NCBI GenBank assembly: GCA_963920665.1
Contig: OY987266.1
Span: 12,777,001-12,841,000 of the forward strand
Direction of reading: 5' to 3'
DNA: 64,000 nt
Source: Straminergon stramineum
Lineage: Eukaryota > Streptophyta > Bryopsida > Hypnales > Calliergonaceae
Made by a program: the position numbers and the translations under genes. The notes under the pieces were generated by a model. It ran no database searches. It worked only from the letters and a program-made list of their open reading frames with translations, and had not been told where the DNA came from. The first letter of the stretch is position 1; the number at the start of each line of letters is the position of its first letter. This document shows positions 35,568 to 47,154 of this stretch, piece after piece.

Positions 35568-36458
35568 CCCCTAAAGGACCAAATGGTGTTTTTTTGGCAA
35601 CATAGTGATTTCAGGCAGCTCACTACCAATGGAATTTTTATGTTTTTTCTTTGAAACTTTCAAACATGTGCTTGAGGAGTAGCTTTAAGACTGAACAATT
35701 TTCATAACTTTTGAATTCATGGTTAAAAAGTTATTGTATGATATGTTGTTTTCATTACTCAGCGAAAACTTGAAATTGATTTTTAAGATTTATATATACA
35801 TGAAAAGCTTTGAATCATTCTATTTTAATTTATGCGATGAAAGTTATGAAGAGTTTTAGTTGTGGGTAGTTTGTGGGTAGTAATGGAATCTCTATTCTAA
35901 AATAACCTTTGAAGACCTTTATTTCACTCAATTTTTAATAGTTTTGGATAAAAATAAAAACTTGAGGTGTAGATTGTTTATTACAAAAATTTAACCATTG
36001 GGATTGATATTTTTCAATTCCATAAATAAATTATTAACAATTTAGTATTTTGAATCATTCTCTACTTCTTTCAACTTACTATTTTTTTCCTATATGTTGT
36101 ACAATTCCAAATGAACTAAAATTTTTCAAGCATGTAGACAACATGACTTGGAGAATGAATCCAAAGAGTTACAACCATTTTGGACATTTTTTCATAATGA
36201 TCAGGCCTTGTGGAGTGCATCTGCCCAGATTTTTGCAGGGCCAAAAAATGGCTTTTTGTCACTTCAAATGCTAATATCTTGCAATCCAAACGGTGGAAAT
36301 TTCTGAAATTTTTTCCACATCTTTCCAAACCAGCGTAATACAAGATCATACGGTTATATTTGTCCAAAATTTTTTTTTTTTCTAAAATTTGGTACTTGTA
36401 CTAGAGATGACAGTTTTGGAGCGTTTTTGGTGAAAACATAGTCAAATACCTTTAGGGG
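35568..36458 (-). mobile_element. TTAA-flanked TIR element, 891 bp
   Basis: The left end is CCCCTAAAGGACC after TTAA (35564-35567). The right end is CCTTTAGGGG followed by TTCA, a one-base decay of TTAA. Near the right end, inverted relative to copies 2 and 3, are the family blocks TGCAATCCAAACGG and TTTTCCACATCTTTCC. The middle (35780-36060) matches 23020-23560 in reverse, for example TGGGATTGATATTTTTCAAT. There is no transposase. Confidence 0.7.
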
Positions 36459-38463
36459 TTCAATAAATACTTGTAGGACTACATGGGAAGAACATAGACA
36501 TGTTGTGTGAGCTCTTTCTTCTAGTGTATAGAATGATAAAATGTAGTAGTGTTTCTCTTCCACTTCCTTAGCTCCTTTTGGAATTAGATTTGTGAAACTA
36601 ATGATTTTAACGTGGGAGCAGTTGTGAAGATTGTTGGCTCCCACTACCTTTACTCAAGAGGTTGTTACAATCCAAATTGTGGTGACATGGGTGGAGAATT
36701 ATGTGGGAAGAGGACAAAGGCTTTGCATGTTGGAAGAGCTACTACAATAGAAGTGTTTGAAGTCCAAAATAAATTGTTCTATTGGACATTGAATTATCCT
36801 ACTACCTCTAAAACAATACAAAAGTTTGTCAATTGCCTTCAAGAGGATTTCAAGAGTATACATGAGCAAATAGGTGAGCATTACTAGTTATTGTATCCTA
36901 GGACATCAAATTAACAATACTTGTAACGAATTAAGGACCATTATGCAATTACTATATATGGTTGCTTGATTAATATCCAAAAGGTGATCCTTGAGGAATT
37001 TTGGTCTTTTCAATTTGTTCTTGCAATAGAAGAAGTGGGCATAAGCACACAACGATGGCCTTAGCAAGATTGAAGGCTACATATCAATTCCAATGCCATC
37101 CTCTACAAACTCAAAGGAGAATTATTTATAGTACATGCATTGGCAACAACTTGAACTTATACACAAGGTTTAGTAGCAGATGCCTTGTCCTTGGATCAAC
37201 TCCAATCTATCACTCAATGTGCTTAAGATAATCACCTAATACTCAATCTTAAGTAAGATTTGAATGTTCCAATCCCCTTTGCAGACCAAACAAATCTTCC
37301 CCTCCTATTGCCCCCCCTAAAATACTAATATTAAAAAAAAATTGGACTCTCCATAGGGTTGACAACATTTGACAAGCCACTCTATTTCTAGAGCTTATTG
37401 AGCTACTTAGAAGAGGGAATTTCTAACAAAACAAAAATTCACCTTGTATGAATATTGGGAATTCTAAGAAAAACTATTCTAATTTTTTATTCCGCAAACG
37501 TCAGAGGAAGGTGCTTTGGGGGTGCTTTCAAATATCAAAACAACACTTGTCACAACCCTAACTAATAGTACTTGAGAATGAATGCTCTGACATTTGGAAG
37601 TGACAAAGTGCCGAAATAGGGAAAAAGTTCCTCAAACAAAATAAATGTAATGCATTAAGGGTCCCTCTCGACACTTCCTAGAAGCCCTATGGAGAGAGTC
37701 TACAATTTCTCTAATGAGAATTGCCCTAATATAGGGCTACTAAGGGAAGAAGGTGGTCAAGGGGAGAAATAAAGGCAAGGAAGGAGAAAAGTTCTTGGTG
37801 AAGGTATGCCTAAAATTAGAAAGGTGGAGTTGTTGGCAAAGAAAACAATACATAGGTGGGGCAATCACAAGGAGGGCATCAATGGCTTTCATTGCAACCT
37901 TCAGGGTAGACATTGCTCACCATTGCACCACACTCATAGATTCCTTCCACATTGCACTGCTCAAATGCAATTTCACTACAAATACACTTATCGATTGTAG
38001 TGATGTGTACTCAAAGGAAGAAGAAGAAAGTACATGTAGCTTGTAGGAGCATTAATACATAATATTGCATAACAATCATCTAGGACTATAACATGAACAA
38101 GCAAAAAGAGAATCTAAATGAAGTCTTCCTCTAAGATTAATGCATATTTTGCTAGATTAAGACCATTGTGAAACACTTCATGGTGATAGGGCAACGAGAC
38201 ATCAAAGCCCAACTATAAATTTACAATAAGATTTTGAAGATGCTAAAACTTGAATGGATGAGTGGCTTACAAACATCACAAACTTAGCAAAGACTCTACA
38301 ATAGGCTATAGTAGAACAATTACATCTAGTTTTGGGTTTTGGTTTCTAACCTAACGGTTGATACATATATAATCTCAACCCTTATTTGGAAAATAATAGT
38401 AAGGTAGTAGATTCAACCCAAGGAAAAAGAATTATATACCTATTCACTCATTACAGAGAATTT
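36459..38463. other. Intergenic sequence, unassigned frames
   Basis: Plus-strand frames at 36612-36887 and 37753-38046 are somewhat less AT-rich than their surroundings. They show no domain, signal sequence or match to a family I know. They may be decayed transposon coding debris. Confidence 0.35.
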
Positions 38464-38719
38464 GAGGCTTCTATAAGGCCACTAGCTTGGACCAATTCTT
38501 CCCAAAGTCCAAATAAAAATGAATTATTTTTTGGGAAAAAATATTTAAAAACTATAAAAAAAATCGGAATCTAACATGGCACTTGAGATTTAAAAGTCAA
38601 AATTTGAGGTGCCACATTAGATTTTTACTTTTATTTTTTACTTTTACATTTTTTCCAAAAAAGTAACATGAATTTTTGTTTGGACTACTGGTCCAACTCT
38701 AGTGGCCTTGTAGAGGCCC
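38464..38719. mobile_element. Foldback MITE, about 256 bp
   Basis: The left end GAGGCTTCTATAAGGCCACT and right end AGTGGCCTTGTAGAGGCCCT are inverted repeats. Pairing continues inward through TTGGACCA, AGTCCAAA and GTGCCA blocks, so almost the whole element folds. A fragment of the same family (GGGGCCTTTGAAGGACAGCT and AGTAGTCCAAATAA) lies at about 54284-54345. No clear target duplication is visible. Confidence 0.7.
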
Positions 38720-41632
38720 TAAATTTTCTCTAATGGTTGGACTTTCATTTTAAAACTACAAAGTTTGTAGAGACTATTTTCTTTCCTTTCAAGCAAATAT
38801 GCATGTAGATTGGGTGGACCAAATGCATCCTGATTACACAGTCCAATACCACAATAAGAAGTGCTGGAATAAGTTGTTGCTCTTCAGTATGCATTTGTCA
38901 CTCATGAATTCCTGGTTTCAGTATCATGCTAATTGTTTAGCTCGGCATGAGAAGCCTAGCTCTCATCTAGCTTTCTACTTTGTTGTAGCAAAGGCACTTA
39001 GGGTAAATAGAAGTTGAAATTTTCACACTTGTTGTTCACACAATCCAAATCCACAAGCTTTACATTGTCCACCTCTATCCTAGAATTAAATGAAGATGTT
39101 GGCTTTGCAACAAATGTCAAAATTACATTTGGAATGCATGTGATTTTGCATTCATGTGTCTCAATCCCTATTACATCAAAGGACACTTGTCAAAAAGGGA
39201 CACAACCCGTTTGATGGTGATTGCCAGAAACATTTGTCTTATTTTTTGTTCCTTTACCCTCAAACGGGTGTTTTTTTGCTCATAACTTTTGCATCGTTTT
39301 TCCATTTGGTGTAAAATTTGGAATGAAGGTACATGCAATAGTTGCAAAAATTGAGTAATTTTTTCAATTTTTTCAAATTAGTCTAATATTTTAAACTACC
39401 CCCGATTGGATGTCTACCTTGGCTATTTTGGAGTTTTTCAGTCCTATTTTTGACCCAAAAATGAGAATTTGAAGCCACAAATTAGACATATTGGAGGTCT
39501 ACTAACATTACAAGGAATGACAATGAGTTTTTATGAAAATAGCAACATGTTGGTTGCACACATGGGGGCCAAATGACCTTCTTTTGTGTGAAAGTTACGA
39601 AGAGGGAAAAAAATTCCTACCTTAATTTTTTGGGTGCAATGTGAGCACAATCTTCTCTTAAAAAAATGAATTTTTTAATGGAATTTTTTGAATTTTTTTT
39701 GAATTACTAGAAATGAAAAGGTCCACATACCCCTCTTTTGCTATTTTCTACTCCCAAGGGCTTCTATAGTACCCTATAATAGTCTATAGTATTGCATAAT
39801 ATTGAATCAAAGGTTCCAAACTGTAGGTGCTTTGAATCAACGGTTTAGATTGGCTAGCATACTACCGACACACAATATTGATAATTTTGCATAGTATTAT
39901 CAATCTTATGGTCAAAAATTGTGTTTTTGAGCCAAAAATGTGAAGTGTTTCTTGCAATCATCCTTGAGTCAAAACTAACTTTGTATTGTTGCTTTATAGT
40001 TTGGTTGTTAGTACACTTCTCATTCAATCACTTGAATCAATTAGCCTCGTTAATGGATCCCATTGAGTTGCAATTGTGCATATCAAGATGGAGCCACAAA
40101 AACTATCAAATTACTTCAAATAATGTACAAAGGCATTGCCATTGAAGTTCCGTTTCACATGGTTTAACATTGTTGTTGCCTTCTTGTGTTCTTCTTGTTG
40201 AGGAAATTTCACTCTTTTTCCCTTTCTGGCTTCAAATTTTAGTTGGCAAGATCTCTTTGTTCGTAGTCTAGTTGTAGGAGTTGCAATGAGAGGTATTGTT
40301 TTTGGACGTAGTAGTTCTTGTAGCCTTACTTTTTTTGACAATGAATGGTTTTCCTTTTGTATTCTAGTATTAATATATATTTTTTTGATTTTATAATATT
40401 GTGTTTGAGAACTCTATAATAATTGTATAGTGGGCCAAGGATTCGGCAAAAAAAATTTGAATGTAGAGACCTAAAGGCATCGGCCAATTTTTGTTCATAC
40501 CAATCCTCAAGTTGGTTGCTTCTAGTGGCCTAGTCCTTCATACTTGAGAAGTCACCTTAATTGCACAATTTGTAGTGGCCTTCAAATGACACATGAAGTA
40601 ATGAAATTTGGAGGAGTTCTTAGGCACTACGAGGCACACCTATGGATTAATTTCAATCCTAGGCATGGCCTCCTCATGAAATTGGACTATTTCAAAGTGG
40701 CTCATCCCCCCCCCCCCTGAAAAAAAAAATAGAGTTTCTTTGCTTGTTTTCTATTCATTTAAATGTAACAATCTCAATATATACTTGCTTGTTTTTTATA
40801 GCACTTTTTCCAATCCATGCACAAAGTCAACAACAATGAATTTTTCTTCAACTAATTCTATTTAAAGAGCTTTCAAAGTCCATAAGCCAATTTGCAACAA
40901 CAATGATAGCAAATTTGTAATAAGTAGCCCACGGATTACCAAATATATATTAAATTGCTTCAAATTCATCAAAGAATTTAGGATACTCTCTTAACTCCTA
41001 TGAGTTGTGTGTCGTCTTTTGCATGGATTACAAATGATTCAAGAGCTTTCTACATAAGCCACATGAAACAAAAGAAAGTACATCCAAGTGCATTGAGAAA
41101 GCAAATTTTTTATGTTCTTCAACAACATGAACGGTGTGGTCACTTAATTCTTCATGATTTCCGTGCAATGTTCACAAATCAGTTAATGTAGGGAAGAAAA
41201 AAACAGGAAAGAAAAAACTTGGAAATCACAGATTTGAAGTCTAGAATCTTCACAGACCATACTCTATTTCGCCCCAACCAGATCTACATTCCCCTCTCTA
41301 CCAGTTCCTCTTCCTCTTAGGGTTGGAGCGTGGGTATCAAATCATACCGTCACCCACAATTTTGCTAAATTTCAAACAACCATAAAATAATCGCTGGCCA
41401 CCAAACCAGCGCACCCAGCCCGTGTCCGGCGACTGCGAACAAGATTCCCTAATCATGTCAGTCGGTGGCCTTGACGAGATTCCAGCGATGACCCCTCTGG
41501 CACCCCAGCTTGCACAGCTCACGGTGGCCTCCTCACTCCGCATTATTGGCTTCCTTGCTGCTGATTTCCTGCCGTGCTGCCTCTTCCCTCACATGGAGCG
41601 CAGCGCAATTGGGTTCTTCTCCTTCTCCATCT
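38720..41632. other. Intergenic sequence and 3' flank of the FAH gene
   Basis: From 38720 to about 41250 I see no gene. From about 41270 to 41632 the sequence becomes GC-richer. It is probably the 3' untranslated region of the minus-strand FAH gene, because the stop codon lies at 41633-41635. I could not find a canonical AATAAA signal in this part. Open frames on both strands here (for example 41337-41543 minus) have no recognisable family. Confidence 0.45.
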
Positions 41633-44600
41633 TCATTTTCTCTTCTCTTTCGTCTCCGCCTGCTTCATCTGCATCTGCTGCACCTGCTGCATCTGCATCT
41701 GCAGCAGCTGATGTTGGTTGGCAGGAGGAATGGTTCCAAACGCCCAGTCCCAGAAGGAAGAGGTCACACCAAAGCCATAGTTGTGCAACCCAGTTTTGAA
41801 GTGATGATTAGAATGCTCTTTCTGCCAAAAAAAAAGAGAACATTATTCGGCAATGAGACAGCGGGTGTCGTTGGGAGGCATTCAAGTCTTCGAGGTAAAA
41901 TTCAATTCTGGCGATCGTGGAAGGAAGGGAGGGTACTGTACAAGTACAGTAGAGTACAGGGAACTGGTAATAACTTAGTAGAAAAAGGAGGTATCTGAAT
42001 TCCAAGCACCAAGGTCTGGAGCGGGATGTGGAAAGTCCATGTGGACGTTGGGCACCAAGATCTGACACTATTGCTTGCTTGTTGCTCAAATACCTTGTTA
42101 TTCATAAGGTAGTCTGCTTTGAAAGCAATCATGATAAAGATGTACATTTTGCTTTCTTCAATGTATCAACAATGTACATTTCAAGAGGCGGTCACTTCTA
42201 GTGACCTATTGCATTTCAACTTCAAAAATTTGTAACTAATTCTATGAAGGTTCCCAAAATATGAAAAGACTTGGGTTAGATGATGATTCCATTTTTTCTC
42301 TTCCTACAAATATTTTGTGAAAATTATTTCAAAGAGTTCAACTCCCCTAAAAAGGCAATCAACTTTTTAAATGGTTGATTTCTGAGTAGACTACCTAATT
42401 GGTGAACTATGAGTAAATTTCATCACATTGTATCGATTGTTTGTAATATAGAATGCTAATTTGGAAAGTCTTAGATTGGCATTTTACTATGAGTCACAAT
42501 TGATTTTTCAGCAATCAACCAATAATGTACTAATCCCAATTCTTACTTTCCTTCTAACTCAATTTCAAGTTATAAAGCAAAATTTTGTTTCTTTGACCTT
42601 ACTCTACAAATGTGTTTTTTTTGTGAATTTTTAGCCAATGATGGAAATAAAGTATTTTGCCTCCTTTGGTTGATTCTTACAAATAATTAGCATACATAAA
42701 TCTTATTATGTCACCTTTCAAATTCAATTACTTAGTAATGGAGATCGATTTATTTGTTTTTATGACACATATGAAAGAACCTTCGAGATTGGCTATGAAA
42801 AGATAAGATGAGCTCAAACCTAGTACCTCCTCAAAAAGAATTTCATATGCACTAATAAAATTGGATACTAAATAGATAAATATATCATTACATATTGTAC
42901 AATAGTAGGCAACAATATTATGGCATGGATTTGAATTATCTATGTGTTAGACTTTAAGCACTTCAAACTTTGGCCCACAATATTTTAGCATCATGCATAG
43001 ACTTCACCAAAGCTTAAATACAATGTCTTTGAGTGTGAATTCAAAATACAATCAAAACATGAGAATCTACAATAGCCTAGTGTTGTTTTGTGGTACACCT
43101 AAAGACAATATTTTAAGAATGCATAACTTATTCATTCAGTGTCCAAATAATACATGTTAAAATGTGTTAAAATCCTCTTCTATCAACCAATGAGATTGAA
43201 TAGAATTAATGTCTATTTAATAACATTAATTAAATTCAATGGTAATTAGTGAAGATTATAGGGTGCTCCAATGTTTGGGGAGACTCGCTAGTTTGTTCAT
43301 TTTTAGTTGATGGAATTGGGGAAAAACCCAATTGCAATTTGAAAACATTAAAAAAAAAATTTAAAAACAAACAAACAAAACCAACTGGTGAAAAAAATCT
43401 GTAAGTCAGAGTAAAAAAATCCAGAAAAAAGCTGGACTTGGTAGTTGAGAAAACCATAGAAATATTGGAATTGAAGGAAAATAGCTGGTAAAACTCAAAA
43501 AAATATTTGGAACAAACTGGGGTGCCATACCTTATCTCATCCTATCTTAGAAGCCACCTGGAGGGGACGCAGGTGTGATCTATTTATTCTTACCACTCAC
43601 TCCCAGGAACTGTTGAACAACTTCATTATTCATTAACAATTGCACGCACGAAATGTTGTCACTTTTTATATTAAATGCACGCAATAAGTTACTTGGAAAA
43701 CAAAAGAAAGATACCTGGATTCAGGTTGTCCTCTAGGACCACTTGAAAATATATGTGAAAACTAGAAACCATGACTTTTGGGGCTTTGGCTATAGACTTT
43801 TGATGCTCAATTTTATTTTTGAATTTTGATAAGGATGACTTTTGATGCTCAATTTTATTTTTGAATTTTGATAAAAATGACTTTTGATGCTCAATTTTAT
43901 GAACATTCATTCCGGGCGAATGGCAACTTTCATTCTACCCAAATTGTCAAAAGATTGAAAAATTAGAGTTCCTTATGCCAAAAAGTTTATGCAAATTCAC
44001 ATTCCACAATATGATAGTGATTGACAATCATTAACTCATAGCAATAGTAGACACTTTGGAGTCCAAGTGGGCCTTTGGAACCATGCTCTCAAATGATAAG
44101 GTAAAGGTATGTGCACTTTGTACCTTGTTTATTTTAGGGAGCAATTTGAGGGGCATATACCTTACTTGGTATCCCATGACCTTCTACGAGATAGTATATA
44201 ATTTTTATTTTTATTTATTTTTCATTTTATAAGAGTATATTCAAGAATTTGGTTAAAATTACTCATTTTTAAATATTTTTAATATTTTTAATAGCTATCT
44301 AAAAACCCAAAGTGGACTCTTTGGTCCTTCAATGGTTAAACTTTTGTTTGGAAGGATATAACAATGTAGAAAAGGCTAATTATCATAAATAACATGCTAA
44401 GTCATGGGAGTGACAAAGAATGTTATTTCACTAGGTTTTCTTTTGATGTTATGGATGTAATTTTAGAGTTAACCAACCAAACTTCATCATGTTTATAACA
44501 AAAATGTATGAATACATTTTAGTATATATCAAATGATTGGTTGCCAGCTCAATATAGTTGGATGCTATTAAATGTTCTATTGACTTCATAATTTGGATTT

Positions 44601-47154
44601 TTTATATAAGTCTTTTATGATGGGTGCTAATCATTCTAATCTATACTTGAAGCTTTGTTTAAGGTCATTTTGATAAATATTGCAAAGTTAGAAGTTCTTT
44701 TTCTGACTTTGATGTCGAATCAAGTAGCAAAAAATGTATCCTAAAAATAGATTAATTCATTTTATTGGACTATATAGATTGATACCCAGTACTCAAAACC
44801 ATTTGAACTATGCAATTTTGGATAATGAAGTGAAACTTACAAGGACTTCTATTTTGTGGGCAATAAAGGTATAAAAAACACATAAAGTTGTTCTTTGAAC
44901 TCAATTTTGAAAATTTTCAAATAAAAACAAAAAAGTATACTAATTGTGTACTAGAACATTTGCACCACTAGGATTAACAATTCTCAATTTCTTGTAAAAG
45001 TTATTAGCCAATTTAGTTTTTTCTTCCATCCAACATAACCTTCTACTTTATAATTTTTTTCAAGTTGAATATGAAAGTTCTTTTGGTTAAATTTTTTGGC
45101 ATATACTCTCTACCCATTTTTCCAACATATTCAGTAAAATGTGCAAATATGCAAGTTATAGGACATAAATGTTTTTCTTAAAATGATGAAAAACAATTTT
45201 TTTACTTTTGGAAGGGCTAGAATAATCTACATTTTGAAGTTTAGGCACACTGAACAAGTTAATTAAAAGATCCTACCGTCGAATTCATTAAAAAATAAAT
45301 ATAAGGGAAGATTTTCAACCTTGATTTGGGGATGAGTATTTCGAAGCAATTATGGGCTTCTACACATCGAAGAACTTAGAGGGCCAAGAAGCATTGCTTA
45401 CCTTCATTTTGTACAGATGGTTTGAAAACGGTGTCCCAAAGTGGAGGAAATAGTGAGTGAGGTCATAAATGATGTAGCCAAGCATTGCCCCTCCAAAGAA
45501 TGCGGGCTTCCATTGTGGTGTTAGCACCAAGTCCATGACCTTCCACAACTGCACACATCACAGAAAAATAATTCCATATGACCAGGTTCCACGAATTGCC
45601 TCTGTTGTACTACTTGCTAAAACAGATAGAACCTCCCTCACATCATATTCTGTGCCTGTCCAGAAAACACCTCCACTTTACTGCCTTTAAAAGTCAAATC
45701 GCTGAGAAGTCATGGAATTGCAGAGAAGTCACGAGAGTTTTCTAGAAGTCAAATTGCGGAGAGTAAGTCCAAGGCGAAAATGATTTCATACGAGTTTTCT
45801 AGAAGTCAAATTGCGGACAATAAGTCCAAGGCATACGAGTTTTTCTTCCAGTTAGTAACAGTTTTGAGGTACTTACAATAGTACAAATGACTGCTGTATA
45901 CAGTGGCGGAAAGACGAGACGGTCTCCATCCATGGGATGCTTGTGGTGAAATCCATGGATGATGTAATGCGTATAAATCATTCTGTCACACCTTAGAGAA
46001 TTAGATACCCTTGGAATCACACAAACAACTTTGCAAGAACTAGAAACTACCATATATAAAGCTCATGGAGACAGACTAGACAATGCTCGAGATTTGGGCC
46101 ATCTTTTTAGAGCTTTATGAAATATAATGCCTTGCATATTGGACTTTGACACTACAGATTCTACAATGTTACGTTAAAGGTCGAGTAGAGCGGAATGCTT
46201 TACATGGGACTGGAGACTTTCATGTGAAACAGAAATCGGTGAAGGATGTACTCCAAGAGTGTCCAGAACAGGAGACCCAAGGTGAATACAATGGGCAACA
46301 AAGTGACAGACAAGCCCTTGTTCACTGCCTTGGCTTCACTCCAGACCACAACAGGCCCCCAGATCATGGGTATCATCCACCATTTGCACCTCGTCAGCAA
46401 CTGGAAAAAACCAAGTGCAAAATTCCACAGGTTCAAAACCTTCCACTCAAATTAAAACTTAAATCCCACGCACAGAATCGTTATGCTAAACATTGTCAAG
46501 TTAAAGACAGTGAACCCAAAATTTCTTGTATTCAACCTCAAGAAGAGAGTTCTCAAATAGACGTGGAGTTTCTTTCCGCTTCACAGGTTGATGCACCCAC
46601 TCATTGTAATCGGCACCGAGATGACCAACCTGGAAATTTGTACAGGCTTCGGCATTGTAAGAGAAGATAACAATGAAACATTCTATTTGACATGCTCCCT
46701 TAACTGTTTGGTTGATTTCTTTCCTTTCTAAAAATTTTCTCTAGTATCTGCTCATCGCAATCATGTTACACAAGGAATGAATTTGGCAGAAATGGCATAC
46801 CTGGAAATTGTATATGGTGTCAAACTGTACGTAGTTAACAATGAAATATTTCTTTTGCCGTCTAACATGCAGAAAAACATTGGACTGATTCTAATCATGT
46901 TCTGATTTTTTCAAGTCTCCTATTATGCCCATTCAAAGGGCAGGTAAAGAAGAATGCTATGAACTGGGCTAACATTTTGCCCCACATTTTGCTGCCCTCT
47001 TGGCGATTGAGAATCAGTGACTAGTGTTGTGAGGTGATCTTACTTGAGCCACCATGGGCTTGGTCATGTCAATACTCCATCTTCTGGAGTTTCCATTTCG
47101 CAATGGCTTCGAAATCAGTTGCTCCTCATAACTGTTGACCCCGTTTGAAGCCAT
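41633..47154 (-). CDS. FAH: Fatty acid 2-hydroxylase, six exons, 280 aa
   Basis: Fatty acid 2-hydroxylases are ER-membrane di-metal enzymes that add the alpha-hydroxyl to sphingolipid very-long-chain fatty acids. Exons (minus strand, in order): 47154-47044, 46629-46537, 46400-46204, 45982-45877, 45548-45402 and 41821-41633. All junctions are GT/AG and the frame stays open. All ten family metal-ligand histidines are kept: H122/H127 (HRFLFH), H143/H146/H147 (HGFHH), H201/H205 (HYFLH) and H221/H224/H225 (HSNHH). Four hydrophobic segments lie near residues 76-91, 98-121, 157-178 and 186-207. No cytochrome b5 domain is present, as in other plant FAHs. An in-frame TAG six codons upstream and a GTGATGG context support this ATG. 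Unusual points are the N-terminal extension (exon 1, 37 residues), a Q/M-rich tail (about 253-270) and a C-terminal KEKRK that fits the KxKxx ER-retrieval pattern. Arabidopsis FAH1 has 237 residues. Confidence 0.93.
41822..45401 (-). other. FAH intron 5, 3580 bp, repeat-filled
   Basis: This intron is about ten times longer than the gene's other four (414, 136, 221 and 328 bp). Its donor is GTAAGC at 45401 and its acceptor is GGCAG at 41822. It holds a 42-bp tandem repeat (43795-43900), a stretch resembling 25250-25480, a lone TTAA-family right end (GGTCCTTCAATGG before TTAA at about 44335) and a stretch near 44960-45020 related to the TTAA-family interior. It splits the catalytic domain between the third and fourth histidine groups. 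Confidence 0.85.
43795..43900 (+). repeat. 42-bp tandem repeat, 2.5 units
   Basis: The unit begins GACTTTTGATGCTCAATTTT and recurs at 43795, 43837 and 43879. The first two units are almost identical and the third is truncated. It lies in FAH intron 5. The 42-bp period keeps a minus-strand frame open through the repeats, but this is not coding sequence of the gene. Confidence 0.9.
45735..45840 (+). repeat. 57-bp tandem duplication in FAH intron 4
   Basis: The phrase TCTAGAAGTCAAATTGCGGA occurs at 45741 and again at 45798, with AGTAAGTCCAAGGC-like sequence after each copy. Two units with few differences indicate a recent duplication within the 328-bp intron, well clear of both splice sites. 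Confidence 0.85.
46621..46852 (-). repeat. Duplicated intron 1 acceptor region of FAH
   Basis: The real acceptor of exon 2 (TTTCCAG, read on the minus strand, at 46630) is preceded by TTCATTGTTA about 50 bases upstream. The same arrangement recurs about 170 bases upstream in intron 1: TTCATTGTTA, then a diverged stretch, then TACAATTTCCAGGT ending near 46799. The spacing is equal in both. Only the proximal copy leads into the conserved VGHLG sequence, so the distal one is a decoy or an alternative acceptor. Confidence 0.6.

Noticed and set aside
41337..41543. Minus-strand frame of 68 codons just downstream of FAH
   Set aside because: It lies after the FAH stop codon in the probable 3' untranslated region and resembles no family.
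41422..41998. Overlapping plus-strand frames rich in S, A and L
   Set aside because: They are antisense to FAH exon 6. The Ser/Ala-rich run is the complement of the Gln/Met codons of the FAH tail.
44318..44338. GGTCCTTCAATGG plus TTAA as a complete TTAA element in FAH intron 5
   Set aside because: Only a right end is visible. I could not find a matching left end within a few kilobases, so I note it as a solo end only.
46146..46670. Long plus-strand open frame of 174 codons
   Set aside because: It is the antisense shadow of FAH exons 2 and 3, whose minus-strand reading carries the conserved VGHLG and HRFLFH motifs.
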